Source of the DNA: Planctomycetota bacterium
GTDB lineage: Bacteria > Planctomycetota > Planctomycetia > Pirellulales > Lacipirellulaceae
Direction of reading: 5' to 3'
Length of the DNA: 64,000 nucleotides
Assembly (NCBI GenBank): GCA_029781135.1
Contig: JAKOXH010000050.1
Location: 1-64,000 of the forward strand
The notes beneath the pieces were generated by a model that was not told the DNA's origin, did no database searches, and saw nothing but the letters and a program-made list of their open reading frames with translations. The position numbers and the translations under genes are program-made. Shown piece by piece: positions 45,001 through 52,113 of the stretch (position 1 is its first letter; every line of letters starts with the position of its first letter).

Positions 45001-46395
45001 GACGAACCCACCACCGGCCTCCACTTCGACGACCTCGCGAAACTCCTCGACGTGCTCAACCGCCTCGTCGACCAGGGCAACACGGTCGTCGTCATCGAAC
45101 ACAATCTCGACGTCATCAAAACGGCCGACTGGGTCATCGACCTCGGCCCCGAAGCCGGCGCCGACGGCGGCCAGATTGTGGCTTGTGGCACGCCGGAACA
45201 AATTATTGAGCAATTGCGGATTGCGGATTGCGGATTGCGGATTGACAAACCAACGAGAGGCCGTAAATCACGCGTAACACAATCCGAAATCCGAAATCCG
45301 AAATCCGAAATCGTCTCCCACACCGCCCTCGCCCTGGCCCCGGTGCTCGCAGCCGGTCCGTACGTCGAACGCAAACGGTACAACCCAGAAGAAGTCGAAG
45401 CACCGGCTTCCGACGATCTCGACATCGACGACGTCGGCCGCGACACGCGGATGCCTTGGGAAATCGATGGCCGCGGCTGGCACACGAAGAGCCGCGTCGG
45501 CCGCGATGGCCGACCCTGCCAGTGGGATGGCCACATTCTCGACGCAATCGAACAGCGCATCCAGGAACTCGGCAACTTCGCCGCGACGAACTGGAACAAT
45601 CGCACGATCGTGGAAATCACCGGTGGGAAGAAAGTCGATGGCTGGTTCTTCCACGCCATCACCGGCGAACGCTGGCTCGTGAAGCTGAAGTTCCGCACTG
45701 CCAAAAAAACATTTGAGCGCGACAAGCTCGTGGCCGACCTCGGCCTCAAGCCGCTCAATGATCTCGATGAAATCGAAGCCTACGGCCGCGGCCCGCGCGT
45801 GAAGTGCAAGAACCTCGCCGGCCCCTGGCAAGAGGTACAGATCGACGCCCACTCTTGGGAAGAAATCGATACGCCGGCGTTCTGGTCGTTCCTTGAACGG
45901 GCCGTCGCCGGCTTCAACAAATTCACCGAACGCGTCGAGAAGAAGCCGGAGGACATCATGCCCTGGAAGGTCCTCGGCCAAAAATGGCATCTCTCGCGCA
46001 AAGGCTTCCCGCCCGGCAAAAAGACGGCCTGGAAACCGGAGGTGCTCGAAGAGCTGCTGGAATTGCTGGCCGAAATCGTGCCCAGCGGCCAATTTTTGTG
46101 GAATAACCAGAACGTGGTGTACATGATGGTCCCCGGTGTGCGCAAGCCCTGGGCCACGATCTTCACCAAGCGGCTGGCTGGCGTCGATCTCATTCTCAAC
46201 GGCCCCAAGGGCGCGTTCCAACTCGGCAGCGTCGCCGACCTGGGCAGCACGCGCTCGCTCGATACCGACTCCGAAGACCGCGACCAAGTGAAACTGCGAT
46301 TCATTTCAACCGATGAACTCCATGCCGAAAATGTCGCCGCGTTCCTGCGCGTGCATTTGGATTCGCTGGCCGCCGAAGTCGAGTTAACCGTGTAG
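39100..46395 (+). CDS. uvrA: Tandem-fused excinuclease UvrA (two complete UvrA units) plus C-terminal module
   Basis: This protein of about 2431 residues holds two full UvrA copies in one chain, where normal UvrA is about 950. It has four ABC sites: Walker A at about 33-40 (GVSGSGKSS), 742 (GASGSGKSS), 1098 (GPSGSGKTS) and 1752 (GVSGSGKSS). Each has an LSGGE signature. Zinc-finger CxxC pairs occur in each unit (RCEACDGNG, RCEACEGNG). UvrA dimers find bulky DNA lesions and load UvrB in the cytoplasm, so this chain could act as a built-in dimer. After about residue 2090 comes a 340-residue module of unknown function with an internal duplication. Linkers are translated dispersed repeats. The start at 39100 begins the fold. 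Confidence 0.95.
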   Translation: MPASDIVIKGAREHNLRNVDVVLPRNKLICLTGVSGSGKSSLAFDMLYAEGQRRYVESLSTFARQFLGQMPKPEVDHISGLSPSISISQKSSGTNPRSTVGTITEIYDFLRVLFARVGRGHCPKCSRPITAQTREQIIARILTLPSGTQFAVLAPVIRGQKGEYKDLFEDFRKQGFVRARVDGRIVSLTDDLSLDRQMRHNIEVVIDRLKAGPTVRTRLAEAVDSALAVGKGSIVVATNDNASSAESISDFGLRISDSEEADEDENSIRNPQSAIRNSKRRTTHPGDLILSSHFACTECGISFEEPTPQLFSFNSPQGMCLTCDGLGEFFSFDPNRLVTDMSKSFVQGCIELIGPWKDLGRWKRHIYRGVAETMERKLGLAEGTLLETPWRDLDPRLRELWLWGTGEEHITFTWRAGKAGQKYGGLYEGIIPDLLEKYRTSRSEPQIRQLEQYMSQIGCPDCAGRRLNPQACAVTIETTSPRFADRPELSLPEVCHLAISDAAEFFQELKLAGNEKLIATEVLKEIRGRFGFLQNVGLEYLTLDRTAPTLSGGESQRIRLAGQIGCGLVGVLYILDEPSIGLHPRDNQRLLDTLCELRDLGNTVVVVEHDEDTMRAADHLIDFGPGPGVRGGEVVAVGSANQISRERRSVTGAFLAGNRKIEVPSQRRIEQRGARSESRNEKRGTRSEQEATSRSSLLDPRTSPRSSLLAPRPTLRVVGAKHNNLKNIDVEIPLGAFVCVTGASGSGKSSLVNDIIAEALLRDLMGGKGQPGAHDRIEGVDQLDKLIVIDQSPIGRTPRSNPATYIKLFDDIRNLYTQLPESKRRGYKPGRFSFNVQGGRCEACDGNGSNRLEMDFLADVWVTCPVCNGHRFNRETLQVMYREKSIAQVLEMDVQEALAHFENIPQIHHKLQTLHDVGLDYIKIGQPSPTLSGGEAQRIKLARELVKKSTGRTLYLLDEPTTGLHFADIELLLKVLHDFVDAGNTVLVVEHNLDVVKTADWVIDIGPDGGAGGGRIVACGTPEEVAVHPESYTGQSLAPLLGISKRNGKKQPPTYGRPATNGKLAREATHITVRGAKQHNLRDLDLKIPRDQMTVFCGPSGSGKTSLAMDTIYAEGQRRYVESLSSYARQFVGQMQKPQVDHIDGLSPAIAIEQRNTGHTPRSTVGTVTEIYDYFRILFARLGQPYCPECDIPVGTQTSDQIVDKLLEEPSGTKLYVMAPVEVQVGEQYETLWESLRGAGYVRVRIDGETHDLDKTPAIDRRRKHDVEVIVDRITVRADARSRIAGSVENALALGKGVVHVANPHDDVPEPRWQVRIHSQHLACEKCGRSFDTLNPHNFSFNSSLGWCPACEGLGTQTGANPAALLRDANLSLAKGALLVWPDVSLPISQAMLAALSAQTGIPVEAKYNDLSPRQRRTILFGTGEEWIDVYQSRRAGRSTAPAGGEDAPARSASKSDAPLFRFQFKGLYPALEEASRLAPRLRTLLEQFIGEIDCSECGGSRLRDDAAAVRFRERTLDQIGRTPLGELVGQVKKWKLAPNEKKVAGELLREIENRLTFLVDVGLNYLTLGRAAPTLSGGEAQRIRLASQVGSGLCGVLYVLDEPTIGLHPRDNARLVTALQKLRDLGNTLLIVEHDREVIANSDGLFDFGPGAGRLGGQIVASGSPAEIARKRASITGPYLSGKKAIGVPKNRRVRNGECGMGNEEGTSSGHSKFPTPNSEFPTLTIAGARHNNLKNITVSIPLGTLTAVTGVSGSGKSSLVEDILYNQLAKTLHRASTVPGTHDEIRGIEHINKVIRVDQQPLGNTPTSNPATYTGVFDLIRQLFSQLPESKLRGYTARRFSFNVPGGRCEACEGNGQICIQMHFLPDIWVECDACRGLRYHRDVLEVTYHGKSIADVLNMSCGQAVELFANIPKIRRILQTLCDVGLDYLTLGQSAPTLSGGEAQRVKLAAELARPGTGQTLYLLDEPTTGLHFDDLAKLLDVLNRLVDQGNTVVVIEHNLDVIKTADWVIDLGPEAGADGGQIVACGTPEQIIEQLRIADCGLRIDKPTRGRKSRVTQSEIRNPKSEIVSHTALALAPVLAAGPYVERKRYNPEEVEAPASDDLDIDDVGRDTRMPWEIDGRGWHTKSRVGRDGRPCQWDGHILDAIEQRIQELGNFAATNWNNRTIVEITGGKKVDGWFFHAITGERWLVKLKFRTAKKTFERDKLVADLGLKPLNDLDEIEAYGRGPRVKCKNLAGPWQEVQIDAHSWEEIDTPAFWSFLERAVAGFNKFTERVEKKPEDIMPWKVLGQKWHLSRKGFPPGKKTAWKPEVLEELLELLAEIVPSGQFLWNNQNVVYMMVPGVRKPWATIFTKRLAGVDLILNGPKGAFQLGSVADLGSTRSLDTDSEDRDQVKLRFISTDELHAENVAAFLRVHLDSLAAEVELTV
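39838..39934. repeat. ATCCGCAATCCGCAAT/TTTCGGATTTCGG repeat inside uvrA
   Basis: Runs of TTTCGGATTTCGG and then ATCCGCAATCCGCAAT are translated in frame, giving NPQSAIRNPQ-type peptides. A related stretch is at 45214-45309. Confidence 0.75.
41096..41244. repeat. GAGGAGC/GCTCCTCG low-complexity repeat inside uvrA
   Basis: A long imperfect inverted run of GAGGAGC and CTCGCTCCTC units separates the first and second ABC halves of the first UvrA unit. It is translated in frame as Ser/Arg/Glu-rich linker. Confidence 0.75.
43401..43451. repeat. GCGAGCCGGG/CCCCGGCTCGC palindrome inside uvrA
   Basis: GCGAGCCGGG at the left pairs with CCCCGGCTCGC at the right around a GC-rich middle. It is in frame and encodes the RRAGRSTAPAGGEDAP linker. 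Confidence 0.65.
44169..44274. repeat. GGAATGGGGA / CCCCACTCCC repeat inside uvrA
   Basis: GTGCGGAATGGGGAGTGCGG and the reverse-type run CCCCACTCCCAATTCC lie in frame before the fourth ABC half. Relatives are at 34401-34438 and 61007-61038. Confidence 0.7.
45214..45309. repeat. GCGGATTGCGGATT / ATCCGAAATCCGAA repeat inside uvrA
   Basis: This is an inverted low-complexity pair like that at 39838-39934. It marks the junction between the second UvrA unit and the C-terminal module. Confidence 0.75.
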
Positions 46396-46410
46396 CATCC
46401 ACCGTCATAC

Positions 46411-47094
46411 ATGCCCGAACAAACGATCAACACGCTCTTGGCTCCTCGGTTTCTGTTCCGCTTTGCTGTGCCGTTGCGGCACTTTGCGGGCACTTGGAAG
46501 CCGACCGGCACCGATCTCGACGAATCCTACGAGTTGCTCCATTTAGCTGAACTGGATGCCAATAGCCTCGACCGCGAACGCACGTTCGCCACGCTGCGGG
46601 CCGCCTGGAACGTGCAGGGACTCTACTTCCAAGCAACCGTCACAGGCAAGGATCAGCCGGTTTGGTGCCGCGAAGGACGGCTGGAAGACAGCGACGGCCT
46701 GCAGGTGTGGATCGATACGCGGGCCACTCTCAATATCCACCGGGCCAGCCGTTATTGCCATCGCTACGTGTTTCTACCGGCCTGCGGCGGCAGCGGCAAT
46801 TCGCAGCCCCTGGCCGACCAGCTCCTTATCAACCGGGCCCGGGAAAACGCTCGCCCTATCCGACCCCGCGAACTGCAAGTCGCCGCGAAAACCACGAAAA
46901 ACGGCTACACACTTTCCGCCTTCGTGCCGGCCATCGCCCTGGGCGGGTACGACCCGCTCCAACACCGACAAATTGGCTTCACCTATTCCATCTACGATCG
47001 CGAACTCGGCCTGCAAACCTTCGCCACCGGCCCCGCCTTCCCATTTCAGGAAGATCCAACCTGCTGGGCAGCCTTGGACCTGGTTGATACTTGA
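46411..47094 (+). CDS. CBM9-like (DOMON-type) carbohydrate-binding protein
   Basis: This 227-residue protein has segments like a family 9 carbohydrate-binding or related DOMON-type domain: ATLRAAWNVQGLYFQATVTG, LEDSDGLQVWIDTRA and YTLSAFVPAIALGGYDP. No signal peptide is evident, so the cellular location is unclear. It begins 15 bases after uvrA and may be co-transcribed by chance or with a repair-linked role. Function is inferred only from the fold match. Confidence 0.6.
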   Translation: MPEQTINTLLAPRFLFRFAVPLRHFAGTWKPTGTDLDESYELLHLAELDANSLDRERTFATLRAAWNVQGLYFQATVTGKDQPVWCREGRLEDSDGLQVWIDTRATLNIHRASRYCHRYVFLPACGGSGNSQPLADQLLINRARENARPIRPRELQVAAKTTKNGYTLSAFVPAIALGGYDPLQHRQIGFTYSIYDRELGLQTFATGPAFPFQEDPTCWAALDLVDT

Positions 47095-47226
47095 GCCGGG
47101 CCATTTTCTCGCACCGAATCGTGCTCCAGTGTACGGTAGCAGCTAGACGGTACCAAATCGTTCCGTCAAAATAACGGGTCTGCTCCGAGTCGCGCCACAA
47201 CTATTCCAAAATTGTCGCGGTCGTCC

Positions 47227-50200
47227 ATGTCGTTGATCCAACGATCTTCACTAGGCCACTCAGACGCTAAACTACCCAAATGGTTAGTCATCGGCGCCAC
47301 GCTCGCGGTGTTGGCCTTGGGCTTCGGCGTTGCGCTCGATATCTACAACACGCTACGTTTTAGCCGCGACACGCAATCGGTGACCCACACCCATCAAGCG
47401 ATTACTGGTCTTGAGCAAGTGTTATCGCTCGCCAAGGATGCCGAGACCGGCCAGCGCGGTTTTGTCATCACCGGCGAACTGCCCTACCTCGAGCCTTACA
47501 GCACGGCCAACCGCGAGATCAATCGGCAAATCGATGCTTTACAGCAATTGACCGCGGACAACGCCACGCAGCAGGCCCGCATTCCCAAGTTGCGGGAAAT
47601 GATCCAGGCGCGGCTCGCTCGCCTCGCCCAAGGCATCGAGCTCCGCCAGAACGGCAATTTCAACAGCGTCCAGCAGAACATCCTTTCCGGTGAAGGCAAA
47701 CGGCAAATGGATGACATTCGCGGCCTGATCGCCGAAATGACGCAACACGAACAAGACCTGTTGGCGCAACGTGAAAACCAGGCAAATCGCATGCGGCGGG
47801 TGGCCATCGTCTCCGGCATTATTTCGGGTCTGCTTGCCCTGGGGATGTTCGGTGCTTTCTTAGTCGCCCTGCGAAAGCACTTGCGGGCCCGCGCAGAATC
47901 GGCTTTCGCCATCGCGGAACAAGGCGAACGCTGGCGCACCACACTGGCTAGTATTGGGGATGCCGTCATCGCCACGGATACCGCGGGCCGCGTCACACAC
48001 ATGAACGCCGTCGCCGAATCGCTCACCGGCTGGACCACGAGTGAAGCCACGGGCCGACCCCTCGAAGAAGTCTTCCACATCGTCAACGACGCGACGCGTC
48101 AACCTGTTCCCAATCCGGCCACGCGTGCGCTCAGCGAAGGCGTCATCGTCGGCCTCGCGAACCACACGGTTCTCGTTGCCAAGGACGGCAGCGAACGCCC
48201 CATCGACGACAGTGCCGCCCCCATCCGCTGCCAGGATGGCGAAATCGTCGGCTGCGTGCTCGTGTTCCGCGATGTCACCGAGCGCTCGCAGGCCGAACAA
48301 GCGCTGCGCCAGTCTGAACAGCAGCTGCGCGCCATTTACAATGGCACGCATGAATACATTGGGCTGCTGACTCCAGCGGGCGTGGTGCTCGAAGCGAACC
48401 ATGCGTCCCTCCATTTCGCACGGTGTAATCGCGAAGATGTCGTGGGGCGGCCCTTTTGGGATACGCCGTGGTTCACGCCCACGCCCGGGGCGCCGGAAAA
48501 AATCCGCGAAGCGGTGCTGCGGGCGGCTGCCGGCGAAGACGTGCTCTTTGAAACGGCGCTCCTCTCCACCAAAGGCGACGAGCGGTGGTTTGAGCTTTCC
48601 CTCTGCCCGATCTTCAACGACCAACTGGAAGTCACGCTGATCGTGCCGGAAGGCCGCGACATCACCACCCGCAAGCAGGCCGCTGAAGCCCAAACGCGGC
48701 TAGCGGCCATCGTCCATTCTTCCGACGACGGCATCGTCAGCAAGGACCTCACCGGCCGCATCATCAGTTGGAATCCCGGCGCCGAACGCATTTTTGGCTA
48801 CACGGCTGCGGAAGCCGTCGGTCAGTCGATCAAGTTGATCATTCCCGCCGAGCGCCATGCCGAGGAGGACGATATTCTCGCCCGCCTCGCGCGCGGCGAA
48901 TCGGTCGATCATTTCGAGACCGTGCGCGTCCGAAAGGATGGCACGCCGATCGATGTCTCCATTACGATATCGCCCTTGAAAGATGCTCAGGGCCACGTCA
49001 TAGGCGCGTCGAAAATCGCCCGCGAAGTCACCGCCCAACGGCGGATGCAGGAGCAGCTGCGCTCGAGCGAAGAACGCTTCCGCCTGGCCGCCGACGCCGC
49101 CCAATCGCTGATTTACGAGGTGGACCTGGAGTCGCGCCGGGCGGCCACCGCCTATGGCCTCCAACGCCTCACCGGTTTCGCTCCCCACGAAGTGCCGTTA
49201 AGCAGCGATGCTTGGCATGCGCGCATCCATCCCGATGATCTGCCGGCACACCTCGAACGGGTGAAAGCCGTCATCAAGTCGGGCGACAATTACCGCAGCG
49301 AGTATCGCCTGCAACACGCCAATGGTTCTTGGCTCCACGTCGAGGACGTGGGCCAGATCATTCGCAACCGTACGGGTCGAGCCGTTCGCCTGGCCGGTTC
49401 CATTATCGACGTCACCCAACGCAAGCAGTTCGAAGACGCCCTCCGTGAAAGTGAAGTGCGTTTCCGCACGCTCGCCGAGAATATCTCGCAGTTTGCCTGG
49501 ATCGCCGATGCCGCGGGATGGCTCTATTGGTACAACCAGCGCTGGTACGATTACACCGGTACAACGCTGGAAGAAATGCAAGGTTGGGGATGGAAGAGCG
49601 TGCACCACCCCGATCATGTCGAGCGCGTCGTCGCCCATTTCCAGCATTCCTTAGACACCGGCGAACTTTGGGAAGACACTTTCCCACTCCGCGGCAAAGA
49701 TGGCAACTACCGCTGGTTCCTCTCGCGGGCGGTGCCGATTCGCGATGCCAGCGGCAACATCACGCACTGGTTTGGCACCAATACCGATGTCACCGAACAG
49801 CGCGAAGCCGCCGAAATCCAGCGCGAACTGGCCGACAAGCTCCGCGAGGCCGATCGCCACAAGGACGAATTCATGGCCATGCTGGCTCACGAGTTGCGAA
49901 ACCCCTTGGCGCCCCTCCGCAACGCCCTCAACATCCTGCAACTGACCCCGGGCAGCAGCGACGACGCCCGGACCATCCATGAGCTGATGGACCGCCAGCT
50001 CAACCAACTCGTCCGACTGGTTAATGATTTGCTGGACGTCAGTCGCGTGCGCTTGGGCAAGATCGACCTGCGCCGCGACCAGGTCAAACTAAAAACGGTC
50101 ATCACGCAAGCCGTGGAAACTTGCCGGCCCGCGATCGATGAAGCCCAGCACGACCTGCGGCTGGCGATTCCGTCCGAACCAATTTTCATTAGCGGCGATG

Positions 50201-50964
50201 CCCAGCGACTCGAGCAGGTATTCTCCAACTTGCTGAATAATTCCTGCAAGTACAGCGCACCTGGCAGCAAGATCGTGATTGCGGTGCGCCGCGACGATCA
50301 GGAGGCCGTCATTTCGGTAAAGGATAACGGCGTGGGCATCGCCCACGATAAACTTCCCCACATCTTCGACGTCTTCACGCAAGTCGATAGCTCGCTCGAG
50401 CGGTCGCAAGGCGGGCTCGGCATCGGCCTCGCACTCGTGCGGCAATTGGTCGAATTGCACGGCGGCTCCGTGACCGCTAAGAGCGATGGCCTCGGCCACG
50501 GCAGCGAATTCGTCGTCCGGCTGCCCGTGATGGCAGAACATATTTCATCGCCAACGGCGGCTATGCCGACCAACGGCAAAACTCCGCAACACCGTGTGTT
50601 GATTGTCGATGATAACCGCGACTCGGCGCGCACGATGGCCCTCATGCTGCAACTCAAGGGCCATGAAACGCAGACCGCCCATGATGGCCTGGAAGCCGTC
50701 GCCGCCGCGGAGGACTTTCGGCCCACCTTTGTTCTCTTGGATATCGGTTTGCCAAAACTCAACGGCTTGGAAGTCGCCCGCAAACTTCGCGCACAACCTT
50801 GGGGTCGCGATATTTTCCTGGCCGCCATGACCGGCTGGGGACAAGACGATGACCGCCGCAAGTCGACCGAAGCCGGCTTCAACGCCCACTTGGTCAAGCC
50901 CGCCGATTTCACGACGCTGACCGAACTCTTTGCGAAACACAATGCCACCGCGGACATAATCTAA
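47227..50964 (+). CDS. Hybrid sensor histidine kinase: CHASE3, five PAS domains, kinase core, receiver
   Basis: This 1245-residue membrane protein has transmembrane helices near 18-40 and 195-215 enclosing a CHASE3-like domain (KDAETGQRGFVITGELPYL). Five PAS-type domains follow over about 235-865. The HisKA site is H888 in MLAHELRNPLAPLRN. The ATPase has the N box and GQ-type GLGIGLALVRQLVELHGG. A C-terminal receiver holds D1172 in VLLDIGLPKLNGL. It would sense a signal and pass phosphate to its own receiver and an unknown partner. An upstream TTG is less likely than the ATG used. Confidence 0.92.
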   Translation: MSLIQRSSLGHSDAKLPKWLVIGATLAVLALGFGVALDIYNTLRFSRDTQSVTHTHQAITGLEQVLSLAKDAETGQRGFVITGELPYLEPYSTANREINRQIDALQQLTADNATQQARIPKLREMIQARLARLAQGIELRQNGNFNSVQQNILSGEGKRQMDDIRGLIAEMTQHEQDLLAQRENQANRMRRVAIVSGIISGLLALGMFGAFLVALRKHLRARAESAFAIAEQGERWRTTLASIGDAVIATDTAGRVTHMNAVAESLTGWTTSEATGRPLEEVFHIVNDATRQPVPNPATRALSEGVIVGLANHTVLVAKDGSERPIDDSAAPIRCQDGEIVGCVLVFRDVTERSQAEQALRQSEQQLRAIYNGTHEYIGLLTPAGVVLEANHASLHFARCNREDVVGRPFWDTPWFTPTPGAPEKIREAVLRAAAGEDVLFETALLSTKGDERWFELSLCPIFNDQLEVTLIVPEGRDITTRKQAAEAQTRLAAIVHSSDDGIVSKDLTGRIISWNPGAERIFGYTAAEAVGQSIKLIIPAERHAEEDDILARLARGESVDHFETVRVRKDGTPIDVSITISPLKDAQGHVIGASKIAREVTAQRRMQEQLRSSEERFRLAADAAQSLIYEVDLESRRAATAYGLQRLTGFAPHEVPLSSDAWHARIHPDDLPAHLERVKAVIKSGDNYRSEYRLQHANGSWLHVEDVGQIIRNRTGRAVRLAGSIIDVTQRKQFEDALRESEVRFRTLAENISQFAWIADAAGWLYWYNQRWYDYTGTTLEEMQGWGWKSVHHPDHVERVVAHFQHSLDTGELWEDTFPLRGKDGNYRWFLSRAVPIRDASGNITHWFGTNTDVTEQREAAEIQRELADKLREADRHKDEFMAMLAHELRNPLAPLRNALNILQLTPGSSDDARTIHELMDRQLNQLVRLVNDLLDVSRVRLGKIDLRRDQVKLKTVITQAVETCRPAIDEAQHDLRLAIPSEPIFISGDAQRLEQVFSNLLNNSCKYSAPGSKIVIAVRRDDQEAVISVKDNGVGIAHDKLPHIFDVFTQVDSSLERSQGGLGIGLALVRQLVELHGGSVTAKSDGLGHGSEFVVRLPVMAEHISSPTAAMPTNGKTPQHRVLIVDDNRDSARTMALMLQLKGHETQTAHDGLEAVAAAEDFRPTFVLLDIGLPKLNGLEVARKLRAQPWGRDIFLAAMTGWGQDDDRRKSTEAGFNAHLVKPADFTTLTELFAKHNATADII

Positions 50965-50973
50965 TCGCCCTGA

Positions 50974-52092
50974 TTAACGCGCGACGCGCCCGTGTACGTA
51001 CACATCGCCATCCAATTCTTCGATGGCGATATCCGCTAGCCGCAGCGCATCGGCCATGCGTTCGATGCCGACGCCGCCGATGGGGCTCAGCGCCGCCGCG
51101 CCGCCGGCAAATTTGGGTGCAATGAAAACGTGCACTTCATCAATGGCGCGCATGTCGAATAACGTGCCCAAAAGGTGGCTGCCGCCCTCCACTAGAACAT
51201 TCGTTATTCGCCGTCGGCCTAGTTCCTTGAACAAGCCATCGAGTCGCTGTTCATGCGAATCACCCGGGCAACGTAGTACCTCGACGCCCGCTGAACTCAG
51301 TTCGGAACACTTCGTCGCATCGGCTCGTTCGCTGACGGCAACAACCACCGGCACGTCGGCCGCCGTTTGCACGAGCCGGCTAGTGATGGGCAGCACGGCG
51401 TTCGCATCACCAACGACACGCACGGCCCGCCGTTTGACATCGGCGAAATTCGCCGGCCGAGCGGTAAGCTGCGGGTTATCCTTCAGTGCGGTGCCGCTTC
51501 CCACGACGATGGCATCGACTCGCCCCCGCAGTTGGTGTACCACCGCCCGCGATGCTTCGCTGGAAATCCATTGACTATTTCCGGTACGTGTGGCCAGTTT
51601 GCCGTCGAGCGTCATCGCCCACTTGGCAATCACCCAAGGCCGGCCCGTGGCAATCAATTTGCGATACGGCGCCAAAATCCACGCAGCTTCCGCCGCACAA
51701 ATGCCGACTTCGCATCGAATGCCAGCGGCCCGCAACTCCGCAATTCCCCGGCCACTCACTTCCGCAAACGGATCTTCGACGCCAATCACGACATGCTCGA
51801 TGCCCCCCTTGATAAGCGCCTGCGTGCAGGGCGGCGTCTTGCCGAAATGGCAACATGGTTCGAGCGTAACATACGCCGTCGCGCCCATGGCACGCTCGCC
51901 CGCCTCGACAAGCGCGTTCACTTCCGCATGCCGCCCGCCGAACTGCTCGTGAAATCCCTGGCCGACGACCTCGCCATTTCGCACGATCACACAGCCGACC
52001 ATCGGGTTCGGCTCAACGGCTCCCTCGCCGCGCAGGGCCAACGCAGTTGCCTGGCGCATGTACCGTTCGTCGTCGTTTGCACGGCCTGCCAC
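50974..52092 (-). CDS. ribD: Riboflavin biosynthesis bifunctional deaminase/reductase RibD
   Basis: This 372-residue enzyme has the N-terminal zinc deaminase domain with GRHAEVNA (H55, E57) and EPCCHFGKTPPC (ligands C80 or C81 and C89). The C-terminal reductase domain has KWAMTLDGKLATRTGNSQWIS and VLVEGGSHLLGTL. It makes 5-amino-6-ribitylamino-uracil phosphate in riboflavin synthesis in the cytoplasm. The GTG at 52092 was chosen because the DDERYMRQA motif at the start of the domain lies upstream of the first ATG. Confidence 0.95.
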   Translation of the reverse strand: MAGRANDDERYMRQATALALRGEGAVEPNPMVGCVIVRNGEVVGQGFHEQFGGRHAEVNALVEAGERAMGATAYVTLEPCCHFGKTPPCTQALIKGGIEHVVIGVEDPFAEVSGRGIAELRAAGIRCEVGICAAEAAWILAPYRKLIATGRPWVIAKWAMTLDGKLATRTGNSQWISSEASRAVVHQLRGRVDAIVVGSGTALKDNPQLTARPANFADVKRRAVRVVGDANAVLPITSRLVQTAADVPVVVAVSERADATKCSELSSAGVEVLRCPGDSHEQRLDGLFKELGRRRITNVLVEGGSHLLGTLFDMRAIDEVHVFIAPKFAGGAAALSPIGGVGIERMADALRLADIAIEELDGDVYVHGRVAR

Positions 52093-52113
52093 GTTGAGAA
52101 GCTGACTCGCGGG

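Noticed and set aside
45268..46287. Minus-strand open frame in the UvrA C-terminal module
   Set aside because: It is an antisense shadow; the plus frame has clear duplicated motifs.
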